Shown here one piece after another: positions 43,485-52,700 of a stretch of DNA of 64,000 nt (position 1 is its first letter; each line of letters starts with the position of its first letter). This stretch comes from Pseudonocardiaceae bacterium (GTDB taxonomy: Bacteria > Actinomycetota > Actinomycetes > Mycobacteriales > Pseudonocardiaceae), in assembly GCA_009379845.1 (NCBI GenBank), contig WHSZ01000002.1, positions 1 through 64,000 on the forward strand, in the 5' to 3' direction. The translations under genes were made by a program, and so were the position numbers. A model generated the notes under the pieces. The model was not told the DNA's origin, ran no database searches, and saw only the letters and a program-made list of their open reading frames with translations.

Positions 43485-45002
43485 TCAGACTTGCTGACGG
43501 GTCATGGTCGACTCGGCATCCACCCGCGCGCTGCCACGGGACGACGTTGCGAAGGTGAAGACGTAGCCGGCGATCGTGCCGCCGAAGAGCTGAAGCTGTT
43601 CACGCAATCGGCGCAGTGCACGCACCCGGCAGTCGCGGCGGACGGTCACCACGACCCCGTCGGACTGCTGGATGATCGAGGTGGTCTCGGGCGCGATACT
43701 CGGCGGCGCGGCGTCCACCAGAACCAGGTCATAGCTCCACTTCAGCTCCCCGATCGCCTCCTCGAGCAGCGTCGTCCGGAAGTGGTCGAGCGTCTGTGCG
43801 GTGTAGTGCCCCATCGGGATCGCCCAGAGCTGCACATTGCCACCGAGTGGGACGGTGCGGATGCACTTGTCCAGCGGGGTCTGCTGGGTGGCGATCGTGG
43901 CGAGCCCCACGGAAATGTCGGCCATGCCGAGGGTCCTGGACAGCGTGTTGGAGCGGACGGCCGCGTCCACGATCAGCACCCGCAGGCCGTCCCGTGCCGC
44001 GGCGCTGGCGATCTGGAGCGTGGTGGTGGTGCTGCCCTGGCCTTCGGATGTCCCGGTCACGACCACCACACCGCGCTCGACCATCGCGCGCAGCCCGGAG
44101 GCCACGAACTGGTAGGAACGCAGTGGCGGTGTGCTGAGCAGGTTCAGGCTCATCACCTGGGATTCCTGCAGTGTCTCGATTTCCCCGAGCAGCGGCTCGT
44201 CAACGACCTCCCGGACGTCGTCGGCCTGCCGTACCCGGCGATCACGATCGGCACGCAGCCAGGCGAGTGCGCCGGCGATCAGCGCGCCGAGCACGAACCC
44301 GATCGCCACGTCCCTGAGGACGCCGCCGAGCGGATTCGACTCATCCGTCGCCGCGTTGTCCACAAAGGACACGCCATCGCCGAATCGGCTGTTGGCAACC
44401 TGGATCTGACTGGCCAGCTTGCTCAGCTCGCTGAGGGTGTCGGTGGCGGCCGTGTTCGCCGTATCCCCTCCGCCGTTGAGCTCCTGCTGCTCGATCGAGT
44501 TCATGATCTCGCGGCGCTGCCTGTCAAGGGTACGTAGCGCGGAATCCCCGCTGGCCTTGGACTCCGCAAGGGATTCCTCCCGGTACGCCTCGGTGATCGC
44601 GTTCGCGATGGTGGCCGCCCGTTCGAAACTGCCCGCGCTCACCTCGAGGCCGATCGATTCCCCCTGCTCGCTGGCCTCCGCGGTGACACCCTCCCGAAGT
44701 TCGGTGAGCGACTCCGGGCCGCCCAGCTGTTTGCGGGCACGCTGCAAGACGCGGTCGGAGGTCAGGAACAGCGCGCGCTGCTTCACATACCGGACGAAGG
44801 TGGACTCGCTGGTCGTCTCCACCCCGGCCGCGGTCACCTCTTCCGGGCTCTTCAGCACGATCCGCGTGCGCGCGGTGCTGGCATCGCTGGTCAGCAGCGC
44901 TACTCCGAAGCTGACCGCCATGACGGCCAGCACGATCAGCAGCGAGCTCGCCCGATACCTCCACAACGCCTCGAGGATTCTCGGCGCCGACTGCTCGTCC
45001 AT
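43485..45002 (-). CDS. Wzc/CpsD-like polysaccharide co-polymerase with degenerate P-loop
   Basis: 505 residues from ATG 45002. Two membrane helices (about 18-38 and 230-247) enclose an extracytoplasmic Wzz-type domain of 190 residues; the cytoplasmic half resembles bacterial tyrosine kinases. But the Walker A region reads VVTGTSEGQGSTTTTLQIA, without the Lys of GKST/T, and the Walker A' Asp site reads VLIVDAAVRSN; no tyrosine-rich tail follows. Walker B LVLVDAAPP remains. It probably sets chain length or export but may not phosphorylate. Confidence 0.85.
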   Translation of the reverse strand: MDEQSAPRILEALWRYRASSLLIVLAVMAVSFGVALLTSDASTARTRIVLKSPEEVTAAGVETTSESTFVRYVKQRALFLTSDRVLQRARKQLGGPESLTELREGVTAEASEQGESIGLEVSAGSFERAATIANAITEAYREESLAESKASGDSALRTLDRQRREIMNSIEQQELNGGGDTANTAATDTLSELSKLASQIQVANSRFGDGVSFVDNAATDESNPLGGVLRDVAIGFVLGALIAGALAWLRADRDRRVRQADDVREVVDEPLLGEIETLQESQVMSLNLLSTPPLRSYQFVASGLRAMVERGVVVVTGTSEGQGSTTTTLQIASAAARDGLRVLIVDAAVRSNTLSRTLGMADISVGLATIATQQTPLDKCIRTVPLGGNVQLWAIPMGHYTAQTLDHFRTTLLEEAIGELKWSYDLVLVDAAPPSIAPETTSIIQQSDGVVVTVRRDCRVRALRRLREQLQLFGGTIAGYVFTFATSSRGSARVDAESTMTRQQV

Positions 45003-45364
45003 GCGTTCCAATTCTGGTCAAGCCAACTGTCAGGGACCTTCGGAGGCCGACACATTAGCCCAAATACAGTAACCGTACTCGCCCAATGTGCCAGCGCGAC
45101 CCAGCGTCACCGCTCGGACGTAAACGGTACCCACCACGTGGGCCGATGCGCATACGAAACCAAATTCACTCCCGGCGCGGTTAACAAATGGCTAAACGGC
45201 ACAGATACTCGCGTTGTACGGGGCCCAACGATATTGCCGCGGCAAAACCACCGGTAGCATATGGGGGCTCGCACATCCTTGATCAAAATTACCTGGTTTG
45301 GGGCAATACGTATGTGGTTGGGCGCTGAAAATGTTCAGCCGTACGGACTAGTCGTTTACTCCGT
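45003..45364. promoter_or_regulatory. Divergent promoter region of the exopolysaccharide locus
   Basis: 362 bases between the Wzc-like gene and the CDP-alcohol transferase gene, richer in A and T than the surroundings. Two palindromes are visible: CCCAC-CAC-GTGGG (45130-45142) and TTGCCGCGGCAA (45234-45245). TTGATCAAAATTACC at 45281-45295 may be part of a promoter to the right. No coding sequence seen. Confidence 0.45.
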
Positions 45365-46132
45365 ATGACGGAACGTGCCGCCGACGACGGTTTCGCAGCC
45401 GCACTACGCGCATTGCCGTCAGCACAAAAGACCACAAAGGGTGCGCCAGCTTACTCACGTTTCGTCAATCGCCGCGCCGGGGGGTACCTCGCGGCGGCGG
45501 CCTACCAGCTCGGCATGACGCCGAATCAGGTTACCGCGATCAGCGCGGTGTTCACGTTCACCGGAATCGTCGCCATACCGTTGATTCAGCCGTCGTTCTG
45601 GCTCGGTCTCGGGGTGTGCCTCGCGTTGTTGATCGGCTACGCGCTTGACGCGGCGGACGGCCAGCTCGCCCGGCTGCGCGGTGGTGGCTCCCGGTCCGGC
45701 GAGTGGCTCGACCATATCGTTGACAGTGCGAAAATTTCCGCCCTGCACCTAACTGTCCTCATCTCGTGGTATCGATTCTTCGATTTGCCGATCGGATATC
45801 TGCTCATTCCTATCGGATTCCAGGTCGTCGCCGCGGTGATGTTCTTTGCCATGACGCTTAATGACCAGCTGCGCAGGGCGCGGCGAGCCAATGTTCCGGC
45901 CACCAACAAAGCCGCCCAGCCGGCATCGACACTCCGCTCATTGATTGTCGTGCCAACCGACTACGGGGTGCTCTGCCTGGCCTTTCTGACATTCGGATTC
46001 ACAAGCGTCTTCCCCGTCATTTACGGGTTGCTTTTCCTCACGAACCTGGTGTTCCTCGCGGCCGCGCTTCGGAAGTGGTTCAACGACATGGCCGAGCTCG
46101 ACGCGCCGGCCGACGAAAAAACAAGCAAATAG
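45365..46132 (+). CDS. CDP-alcohol phosphatidyltransferase family enzyme
   Basis: 255 residues with six membrane helices. The catalytic motif DG-x2-AR-x8-G-x3-D-x3-D is complete: DAADGQLARLRGGGSRSGEW and then LDHIVD (about 97-120). These enzymes move a phospho-alcohol from a CDP-alcohol to a second alcohol, releasing CMP. The next gene encodes a matching cytidylyltransferase, 9 bp downstream, so the CDP-alcohol donor is probably made on the spot. In an exopolysaccharide locus this suggests decoration of glycan or lipid with a phospho-alcohol. Confidence 0.9.
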   Translation: MTERAADDGFAAALRALPSAQKTTKGAPAYSRFVNRRAGGYLAAAAYQLGMTPNQVTAISAVFTFTGIVAIPLIQPSFWLGLGVCLALLIGYALDAADGQLARLRGGGSRSGEWLDHIVDSAKISALHLTVLISWYRFFDLPIGYLLIPIGFQVVAAVMFFAMTLNDQLRRARRANVPATNKAAQPASTLRSLIVVPTDYGVLCLAFLTFGFTSVFPVIYGLLFLTNLVFLAAALRKWFNDMAELDAPADEKTSK

Positions 46133-46141
46133 GGGGTAACG

Positions 46142-46558
46142 ATGGCGGTAGTCGGCTACGCACCGGGCGCCTACGACATGTTCCACATCGGTCATCTGAA
46201 CATCCTGCGGCGGGCCAGCCTCGAATGCGACCGGCTCATCGCGGGAGTGGTGACCGACGATGTGGTCTGCAAGGCGAAGTCGAAAGCTCCGATCGTCCCA
46301 TTCGACGAGCGGCTGGAGATCGTGCGTAGTGTGCGCTACGTCCACGAGGCGGTGCCCGACTGGACTGTGGACAAATTCGAGATGTGGGAATGCCTGAACT
46401 TCGACGTGCTATTCAAGGGTGACGATTGGCGGGGCACCGAGCGTGGAAAACGGCTCGAAACGCGGCTGGCCGCGGTGGGTGCGAAGGTCGTCTACTTCCC
46501 GTACACGATACATACCTCGAGCACGGCTTTGCGCAAACTCGTATCGATTCCTTCCTGA
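46142..46558 (+). CDS. Cytidylyltransferase (TagD / glycerol-3-phosphate type)
   Basis: 138 residues. Nucleotidyltransferase of the HxGH family: GYAPGAYDMFHIGHLNILRR (about 5-24) with the HIGH loop, LFKGDDWRGTERG, and the closing HTSSTALRKLV in place of the ISTTxIxxR signature. It would form a CDP-alcohol, such as CDP-glycerol, from CTP and a phospho-alcohol, for the transferase encoded just upstream. The exact alcohol is unknown. Confidence 0.88.
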   Translation: MAVVGYAPGAYDMFHIGHLNILRRASLECDRLIAGVVTDDVVCKAKSKAPIVPFDERLEIVRSVRYVHEAVPDWTVDKFEMWECLNFDVLFKGDDWRGTERGKRLETRLAAVGAKVVYFPYTIHTSSTALRKLVSIPS

Positions 46559-46567
46559 CTCGCCGTC

Positions 46568-48358
46568 ATGCGCTCGGTAAGAAAACGCACCCGAAGACGG
46601 ATCTCCATCCTGCTGATCCTGCTGCTGGCACCCGCCCTCGTCACGCTGGTCTTCGTCCAGTTGAGCACGCTGGACGATTCGGAATCGGCGCCGAAAGGGG
46701 GCAATGCGACGAGTATGCCGCTTACCCTCACCGAGTACCGGATTCCCCACGGTGCGCTGTTCGTTTCGACGAACGGGAATGATTCGGCAGCCGGTACCGA
46801 GGAATCGCCGCTGCGTAACCTCGCGACCGCGGTGCGGCGGGCACCTTCCGGTGCGACGATCGTGCTTCGCGAGGGCACCTACCGGGAAAGCGTCGGCGAG
46901 GTCCGCAAACGCCTGACGATTCAGCCCTTTCCGACGGAGCGGGTATGGCTCAAGGGCAGTGTCGTGGTGCGGGATTGGTCCCGGGACGGCGCGGCGTGGC
47001 GACACGACGGCTGGTCGCCGGAGCTGTGTGACAGCTGTTTCCATCCGGACATCATCGACGCGAAGCATCCGCTGGCCGGCCGGCCGGACATGGTGTTCGT
47101 GAACGGAAAGCCGCTGCGCCAGGTGGATGATCGGGACGCGGTGGGCCCGGGGACATTTTATGTCGACACGGCGAACGATGCGCTGTTCGTCGGCGACAAC
47201 CCGACAGGGAGCACCGTCGAATCGACGGCGTTCGACCGGCTCATCCAGTTCGACTCCGAGCAGGCATCCGGAAGCGCGATCAGGGGCATCGGTATCGCGC
47301 AGTACGGCTCCAATCAGAACTACGGCAGCCGGGGCGCGATGGTTGTGGTGAACGCGCCGGGCGTGACATTGCGGAAGAACACGTTCGGCTGGTCGGCATC
47401 CAGCGGTGTCGGGGTGTTCCAGCCGGACACCATGGTCCGAGGGAACCATTTCGTGGACAACGGCCTTGTCGGCTTGGTGGCGAACCGGGCTGATCGGTTG
47501 CGGCTGTTCGGGAACCGGTTCACGCGCAACAACCGGGAGCGTTTCGCCCTCAGCGGCGAGGCGATCGGCGCGGCCGGCGCGAAGATCACCCGTACCGAGC
47601 GGCCGTACGTCTCGGACAACTACTTCCGGGACAACTTCGGTACCGGCTGGTGGTGCGACCTTGGCTGCACCGACGCGACGGTGATCAGGAACGTGGCGAT
47701 GGGCAACGCGGTCAACGGCCTGTACTACGAGGTGTCGTCGAGGGCGCTGATCGCATCGAATGTGGTGGTCGGGAACGGCGCGCGAGGGCTCAAGATATCC
47801 AGCTCCGATCGCGTCCGCGTTTACCACAACACGTTCGCCGACAATTCGATCAGCGTCGGGCTGTACAACGACCCTCGTGAGCCGAGTTTCGATCCCTACA
47901 GCGAGCGGCTGGGATTGAGCTGGACGACCACCGGCACCACGCTCGTGAACAACGTCTACGCGCAGTCCGAGAACGGCAAGCCCATTATCGAATCGGAGGA
48001 TCACAAGTCCTCCTCGCCGCGCAAACCATTCGTCGCGCGTAGCGACGGCAACGGGTACTTCCATTCGGACCAGCGACGAGCCAGTTTGCTGAGCTGGTCA
48101 ACCGGATCGGGCGAGGTCACCGGATTCGACTCACTCGCGGCGTTCAGCCGGGCAACCGGCCAGGACCGCGACAGCGTTTCCGGATCGCTGGACCCGTCCC
48201 CATTCCGGGACAGCGCGAGCGAGAACTACGCGCTGCGGGAATCCGCGCCGGGTGAGGGCGCAGGGCTCGCCGTGCCACCGAATATCGCGGCCAAGCTAAG
48301 CATCGCACCCGTGCCGCACCCCAACATCGGGGTGGTAGCCGGACCGCACGCCGACTGA
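46568..48358 (+). CDS. Membrane-anchored right-handed beta-helix protein
   Basis: 596 residues. Short basic N-terminus and one membrane helix (about 12-31), which acts as signal anchor, so the rest lies outside. FVSTNGNDSAAGTEESPLRN at the start of the fold is a DUF1565-type beginning, then about 15 helical coils with Asn ladders (GLVANRADRLRLFGNRF, AMGNAVNGLYYEVSSRALIA, SSDRVRVYHNTFADNS). Such proteins bind or cleave acidic polysaccharides. Together with the neighbours, a lyase or modifying role on the exported polymer is likely. Last segment 500-596 is less regular. Confidence 0.82.
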   Translation: MRSVRKRTRRRISILLILLLAPALVTLVFVQLSTLDDSESAPKGGNATSMPLTLTEYRIPHGALFVSTNGNDSAAGTEESPLRNLATAVRRAPSGATIVLREGTYRESVGEVRKRLTIQPFPTERVWLKGSVVVRDWSRDGAAWRHDGWSPELCDSCFHPDIIDAKHPLAGRPDMVFVNGKPLRQVDDRDAVGPGTFYVDTANDALFVGDNPTGSTVESTAFDRLIQFDSEQASGSAIRGIGIAQYGSNQNYGSRGAMVVVNAPGVTLRKNTFGWSASSGVGVFQPDTMVRGNHFVDNGLVGLVANRADRLRLFGNRFTRNNRERFALSGEAIGAAGAKITRTERPYVSDNYFRDNFGTGWWCDLGCTDATVIRNVAMGNAVNGLYYEVSSRALIASNVVVGNGARGLKISSSDRVRVYHNTFADNSISVGLYNDPREPSFDPYSERLGLSWTTTGTTLVNNVYAQSENGKPIIESEDHKSSSPRKPFVARSDGNGYFHSDQRRASLLSWSTGSGEVTGFDSLAAFSRATGQDRDSVSGSLDPSPFRDSASENYALRESAPGEGAGLAVPPNIAAKLSIAPVPHPNIGVVAGPHAD

Positions 48359-48420
48359 CGCCGTGCCCGCGCTGGGTGCTCGACGCTGGATCACCGGGTG
48401 GTGCGCCGAGGCGCCGAGCC

Positions 48421-50067
48421 TTAGCCGGGTTCGGATTGCGGTGAGCCGATTCTGGCGCCGTCCGCGTCGATGGCCCGCACCCAGTATCGTTGCTGCCCCT
48501 GCGGCGCCCCGGTGTCCACGTAGCTCAAGTTCGGCAGGTTCCAGAACCGCGATTCCCTCGTCACCGTGTGGATCGGGGTCCCGTTGCCGACCCGGAACAG
48601 CTCGTAGCGGATCTCGGAATTCTGCGCGTCCCAGGTCGTCTGCCAATTGACCACCGGTTGACCGGCATTGTTCCTGGTCACGGTGGGCGCGCGGAACGGC
48701 GTCTGCGGCCCGTTGTGGACGGCACCAGGGACACCGCGCGCCGCGAACCGGGTCAGGCTCTGCTGCGCCTTGCCGTTCACCGTGGTGAATTCGCCGCCGA
48801 CGACCACGTAATCGCCGTTCGAAGCGACAGCCCACGGCCCGTTGCTCCACGGGCTGTCCGAGGGCCCGCCGTTCGTGTTCGGGAACCACGGCAACATCTC
48901 CGGAATGGGATCGCCGCGCTGCACGTGGTTTCGGGTCACCGGCGCGGTACCCCGCACGTCCGTGCTTTCCGCCAGCAATCGCCGGTACGGCCGGGTTTCC
49001 GGGAATGTGCCCATCGCGAGGCACTGGTGCGCATGCGAAGCGCTGTAGAGCACGCCGTTGCTCACGCTCACCGCCTGGGTGTCGCCGTAGCAGCCGTCGA
49101 ACCACTTGGCGCTGCCGTCCGCGATGTTGATCGCGCCCCGGCCCTCGAAGCGGGGATCCCCGCCGCCGTAGTTGTACGCGCCCAGATACGCCGTGCCGCC
49201 CTCGTCGGTCACGATGTCCGTGACCACGTCCTTGTTACTCGGAGCGCGCCACTGCCAGCTGACGTTCGCACCGGTCGCGGCGTCCACGCCCATGATCGCG
49301 CGACGGCTGGTCCCGTTGATCTGGTTGAACGCGCCGCCAACCACAACCCGGTTCTGCGCGGGCGCCGCGGCCAGCGCGAACACCTCGCCGTCCGCCGTCG
49401 GAGCGAACGGTCGCAACGCACCGTCCGAGCCGAGCGCGGCCAGCCGTTGCCGCGTAGTTCCGTTCACCGCACCGAATCCGCCACCGATGTACACCGTGTC
49501 GCTGGTGACGGATATGCCCCGCACCCGGCCACCGACCTGCGGCCGGAAGTTCGGCACCAGTGCGCCCGCCGTGTCGAACGCCGCGAGCCGGGAACGCCAC
49601 TGCCCGTTGACCCTGTCGAAGTCACCACCGACGTAGATCCGCGAGCCGTCCGGCGACGCCTTGATCCGGAAAACGGAGTCACAGACCCACTGGCTGCCGG
49701 ACGGCTTGCAGTACGGGCCCGGGTTGTTGCCGGAGAACGGCGTGCCGGTGACCTGCGGTGCCCACGGCAGCAGCTCACCGGTGCGCAGATCGAACGCGAG
49801 CAGGTTGTTGCGGGTGACCTCGCCTTCCCCGCCGGGGGCGACCCCCGCTGGCCGCGCCTTGTTGAACTTGCCGCCCGCGTACACCGTGTTCCCCACGATA
49901 GCGACGGAAAGGATCATGCCGTTGGTCTGCGGGGTCGGCATTCCCCCGGCGGTCACCGCGGTCGGCGCCTCCTGCGCTGCCGCCGGTGTGGTCGCGGCAA
50001 CCACCGACCCGGACGCCCCGGCGAGCACCGCGGCGGCTACACACAACTGCCGGCGAAAACGGAGCAT
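48421..50067 (-). CDS. Secreted beta-propeller protein with C-terminal fibronectin-like domain
   Basis: 548 residues from ATG 50067 (AGAGG eight bases upstream; an ATG two codons earlier has too short a gap). Signal peptide with LCVAAAVLAGASGSVVAATT and a likely AQA-type cut before APTAV. The body has delta-60-like repeats: VYAGGKFNKARPAG, IYVGGDFDRVNGQWRSRLAA, VYIGGGFGAVNGTTRQRLAA, VVVGGAFNQINGTSRRAIMG, VVVGGEFTTVNGKAQQSL. Residues 455-548 form a fibronectin type III-like module. Probably a cell-surface or matrix protein of the exopolysaccharide locus. Confidence 0.85.
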   Translation of the reverse strand: MLRFRRQLCVAAAVLAGASGSVVAATTPAAAQEAPTAVTAGGMPTPQTNGMILSVAIVGNTVYAGGKFNKARPAGVAPGGEGEVTRNNLLAFDLRTGELLPWAPQVTGTPFSGNNPGPYCKPSGSQWVCDSVFRIKASPDGSRIYVGGDFDRVNGQWRSRLAAFDTAGALVPNFRPQVGGRVRGISVTSDTVYIGGGFGAVNGTTRQRLAALGSDGALRPFAPTADGEVFALAAAPAQNRVVVGGAFNQINGTSRRAIMGVDAATGANVSWQWRAPSNKDVVTDIVTDEGGTAYLGAYNYGGGDPRFEGRGAINIADGSAKWFDGCYGDTQAVSVSNGVLYSASHAHQCLAMGTFPETRPYRRLLAESTDVRGTAPVTRNHVQRGDPIPEMLPWFPNTNGGPSDSPWSNGPWAVASNGDYVVVGGEFTTVNGKAQQSLTRFAARGVPGAVHNGPQTPFRAPTVTRNNAGQPVVNWQTTWDAQNSEIRYELFRVGNGTPIHTVTRESRFWNLPNLSYVDTGAPQGQQRYWVRAIDADGARIGSPQSEPG

Positions 50068-50105
50068 GGTCATAACCTCTGCTTGTCGGTAGCGGACAGG
50101 TAGTT

Positions 50106-51248
50106 TCACCGAGCTCGTCGGGCGGCGAGTTTCCCGCGCCCCCGTTTCGAATCGAGCAGTCGAGCGGCAAGCTTCTCGTATCTGATGGTGACGTCTTCCC
50201 AGTCGTAGCGGTCGAGCGAACCGAGCTGCGCACGACCGCGCCGCACGGTCGCCGCCGGATCGGCCTCCGCCGCGTCGAACAGTGCGGCCAATTCGTCGGC
50301 ATTCGTGAAGTACCGGCCGAAATCCCCCAGCACCTCGCGATTGAAGTCGACGTCGAACGCCGATGTCGAGGCTCCGGCGCCCATGGCACGCAGTAACGAG
50401 GGGTTCGTGCCGCCGACCGAATGCCCGTGTACATACGTCAACGCGTTGCCATACAGCTCATCGAGCTGCTGCTGATCCCACACGGCGCCGATCAACCGGA
50501 CGTTGTCGTTGCCACCAGCCAGCCGATTGATTCGTTCGGTGTATTCGGGCGCGTAGGGCGCCGTCCCCACGACCACAAGCGGATATTTCGAACCACTGCG
50601 CAGGTAACCATCCACCGCTGTGTGAACGTGATTTTCCGGTTCGAAGCGAGCCACCACGAGGTGGTATTCGCGGGACCGCAGATCCAACCCCTCGATGCGA
50701 TCCGAGCCGATTTCACCGAGCACCGGAGCGCCATACGGAATGTAATCCGATTCGGCCCCGAAACGATCGGCGTAATAACTCCCAATTCCGCGGGAATCCG
50801 CGATCAGCGCATCCGACCACCGCACCGCCAGTGCTTCGGCCATCCGGTAATACCGGCTGCCAGCGCCGCTCCATTTCGCGCGCTTCCACTCGAGACCGTC
50901 CACATGCGTGGCTACCGGAATGCCACGCAGCCGCAGCAGCGGCAGCAGCGGCGCGTTCGCCGCGTTGAACACGACGGCGACGTCCGGTACCCGGCTGAGC
51001 GCATGCCGTACGGACAGCGCGGTATGACTCAGTGTTTCCAGCGATTTCTTGCGCAATGCGGGAAGGGACACCAGCCGCATACCGAGATACTCGGCCGGCT
51101 GCTCGGATTCACTTTCGGAAACGTTCCGGCAATAAACCGTCACATCGTGTCCGCGTTGGACGAGACGGCGACCGACTTCCTCGACACAGGTTTCGAAACC
51201 ACCATAGCGAGCCGGTACTCCGCGCGTGCCGATCATCGAAATACGCAT
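50106..51248 (-). CDS. Glycosyltransferase with DUF1972 (rhamnosyltransferase-like, GT4)
   Basis: 380 residues from ATG 51248. GT-B fold: RISMIGTRGVPARYGGFETC (DUF1972 beginning, about 2-21), then the GT4 C-terminal half with VVARFEPENHVHTAVDGYL, VVVGTAPYAPEYTERI, and YVHGHSVGGTNPSLLRAMG (about 275-293) where the nucleotide sugar is bound. Such enzymes add rhamnose or a related sugar to lipid-linked oligosaccharide. Cytoplasmic side of the membrane. The propeller gene follows 38 bp downstream on the same strand. Confidence 0.9.
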   Translation of the reverse strand: MRISMIGTRGVPARYGGFETCVEEVGRRLVQRGHDVTVYCRNVSESESEQPAEYLGMRLVSLPALRKKSLETLSHTALSVRHALSRVPDVAVVFNAANAPLLPLLRLRGIPVATHVDGLEWKRAKWSGAGSRYYRMAEALAVRWSDALIADSRGIGSYYADRFGAESDYIPYGAPVLGEIGSDRIEGLDLRSREYHLVVARFEPENHVHTAVDGYLRSGSKYPLVVVGTAPYAPEYTERINRLAGGNDNVRLIGAVWDQQQLDELYGNALTYVHGHSVGGTNPSLLRAMGAGASTSAFDVDFNREVLGDFGRYFTNADELAALFDAAEADPAATVRRGRAQLGSLDRYDWEDVTIRYEKLAARLLDSKRGRGKLAARRAR

Positions 51249-51332
51249 ATGGTCAGTCGGCTTTTCGCGGTGCGTGTAATTCAATCAACGATCGCGATCC
51301 CCTCAGCCTGACTGCGATGATTATCGACGTCA

Positions 51333-51362
51333 CGGGCATGCCCGCCCTCGGTAGGGTAATAT
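51333..51362 (+). promoter_or_regulatory. Palindrome and -10 box before the polymerase gene
   Basis: CGGGCATGCCCG (51333-51344) is a perfect 12-bp palindrome, followed 12 bp later by TAATAT (51357-51362), a possible -10 box. The ligase/polymerase gene starts at 51426. A regulator bound to the palindrome would cover the -35 position. Inferred from layout. Confidence 0.4.
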
Positions 51363-51425
51363 GTTCGGCCGGGTATTTCGTTACTCCATTTGGTCACCCA
51401 AGGCAGCAACAGGATCAGGAGCACG

Positions 51426-52700
51426 ATGCTGAGTACGGTGCGCCGCCGAACCGGCGCGGCGGACCGTACCGGGAACCGGTCGCTCCGGTGGCCGCTGGTG
51501 TGCACTCTCGCGCTCATCATCGCCAGCGAGTACAAGCTGCGCGTTCGCGCGGACGATCAGACGGTGTCCGGAGACGCCGATCCGTTCATTCTGATCGAGA
51601 TCGGGGTATACGCACTCGTCGCGGCCTTCCTGTTCCTGCGATTCCGCCCCACTTTCCGGACACGGAGGGCGGATTGGGTTACCTATCTCGGCTACGCCTA
51701 CGCCGCGGTCTTGATCGGGGCGGCGCTGTACTCGCCTTATCACGCTGTCGCGCTCGTGCGCGCCGCACAGGTCTGCGTGGTGTTCGCCTTGAGCCGCGCC
51801 ATCGCCCGGCACGCCCCGAGGGAGTCGTTGCACCGGATCGCGCACGGATTCGTCGTCCTGGTTGCCGGTTCGGTGGTATTCGGCTTCCTGGTCCCGTTCC
51901 CCCGGCTGGAAAGCCAGCCCGACCGATTCACCTGGCTGTACCTGCATCCGGTGGTCGCGGGAACGTTTCTGGCCATCGCGTGCGTGCTGATCACCGCCTA
52001 CCTGGTGACGCACCGGATAAGAAGGATCGGGCCGCATTGGCGGGTGTCCTGGTACTTCGTGCTGCTCGCGGTGTGTGTCGCCGGCCTGATCGCCACCAAG
52101 ACAAGGGGTGCGGTGTTCGGCGCGGCCGTCGGTGTGCTCGTCGTGCTGTGGACGCGCTGGCGCGGCAGCCGGAAGCTCGAGGTCGGCATGGTGCTCGGCG
52201 CGCTCGGTCTGATCGCAGGCCTGGCCGCGCCGTCGATGATTCTCGAGTTCTTCGTTCGTGGTGAGTCGACCGAGCAGCTGGCATCGCTGAACTCGCGAAC
52301 CGAGCTGTGGGCCCAGGCGTTCACGCTCGCCGGCGAACGGCCACTGTACGGCTACGGGCTGACCGCGTCGCGCGGGCTGTTCCTGGACACCATCGGCCTC
52401 GGCGGCGGACACAACGCGTTCGTGAACCTACTTGTGGACACCGGGGTGATCGGTGTTCTGGCGTGGTTGGCGTTGGTCGCGGCCGTCCTGATCACCGCGA
52501 CCAGAAGGCTCCGGCTTTACGCGGAGATGCGCGTTGACCGGATCATCATCCTCGCGGTGCTCTCCGCGATGCTCGCGAACTCGATCTTCACAGAGGATCT
52601 CGGGGCCCCGGCGACGGTGGCCTCCACATGGTTGTTCGTGCTGCTGGCGTGGGTAACCAGCACTTCGCACGCCCGGACTCACGAATTGGAGCCCAGGTGA
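51426..52700 (+). CDS. O-antigen ligase / Wzy-type polysaccharide polymerase
   Basis: 424 residues from ATG 51426 (AGGAG four bases upstream). About ten membrane helices with a large outer loop between the last ones. Wzy_C/WaaL signs: LNSRTELWAQAFTLAGERPL (about 278-297) and YGYGLTASRG, then GGGHNAFVNLLVDTGVIGVL (about 321-340) where the conserved His-Asn lies. It would join lipid-linked repeat units outside the membrane or ligate the glycan to a carrier. Overlaps the start of the glycosyltransferase gene (GTGA). Confidence 0.88.
   Translation: MLSTVRRRTGAADRTGNRSLRWPLVCTLALIIASEYKLRVRADDQTVSGDADPFILIEIGVYALVAAFLFLRFRPTFRTRRADWVTYLGYAYAAVLIGAALYSPYHAVALVRAAQVCVVFALSRAIARHAPRESLHRIAHGFVVLVAGSVVFGFLVPFPRLESQPDRFTWLYLHPVVAGTFLAIACVLITAYLVTHRIRRIGPHWRVSWYFVLLAVCVAGLIATKTRGAVFGAAVGVLVVLWTRWRGSRKLEVGMVLGALGLIAGLAAPSMILEFFVRGESTEQLASLNSRTELWAQAFTLAGERPLYGYGLTASRGLFLDTIGLGGGHNAFVNLLVDTGVIGVLAWLALVAAVLITATRRLRLYAEMRVDRIIILAVLSAMLANSIFTEDLGAPATVASTWLFVLLAWVTSTSHARTHELEPR

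Noticed and set aside
48490-50103. 537-codon open frame on the plus strand opposite the beta-propeller gene
   Set aside because: Mirror of a gene with signal peptide and regular repeats; the translated product has no motif and the composition of a shadow frame.
51381-52412. Open frame on the minus strand opposite the polymerase gene
   Set aside because: Highly charged His/Gln/Arg-rich product without membrane segments or domain; the other strand encodes a clear ten-helix membrane protein.
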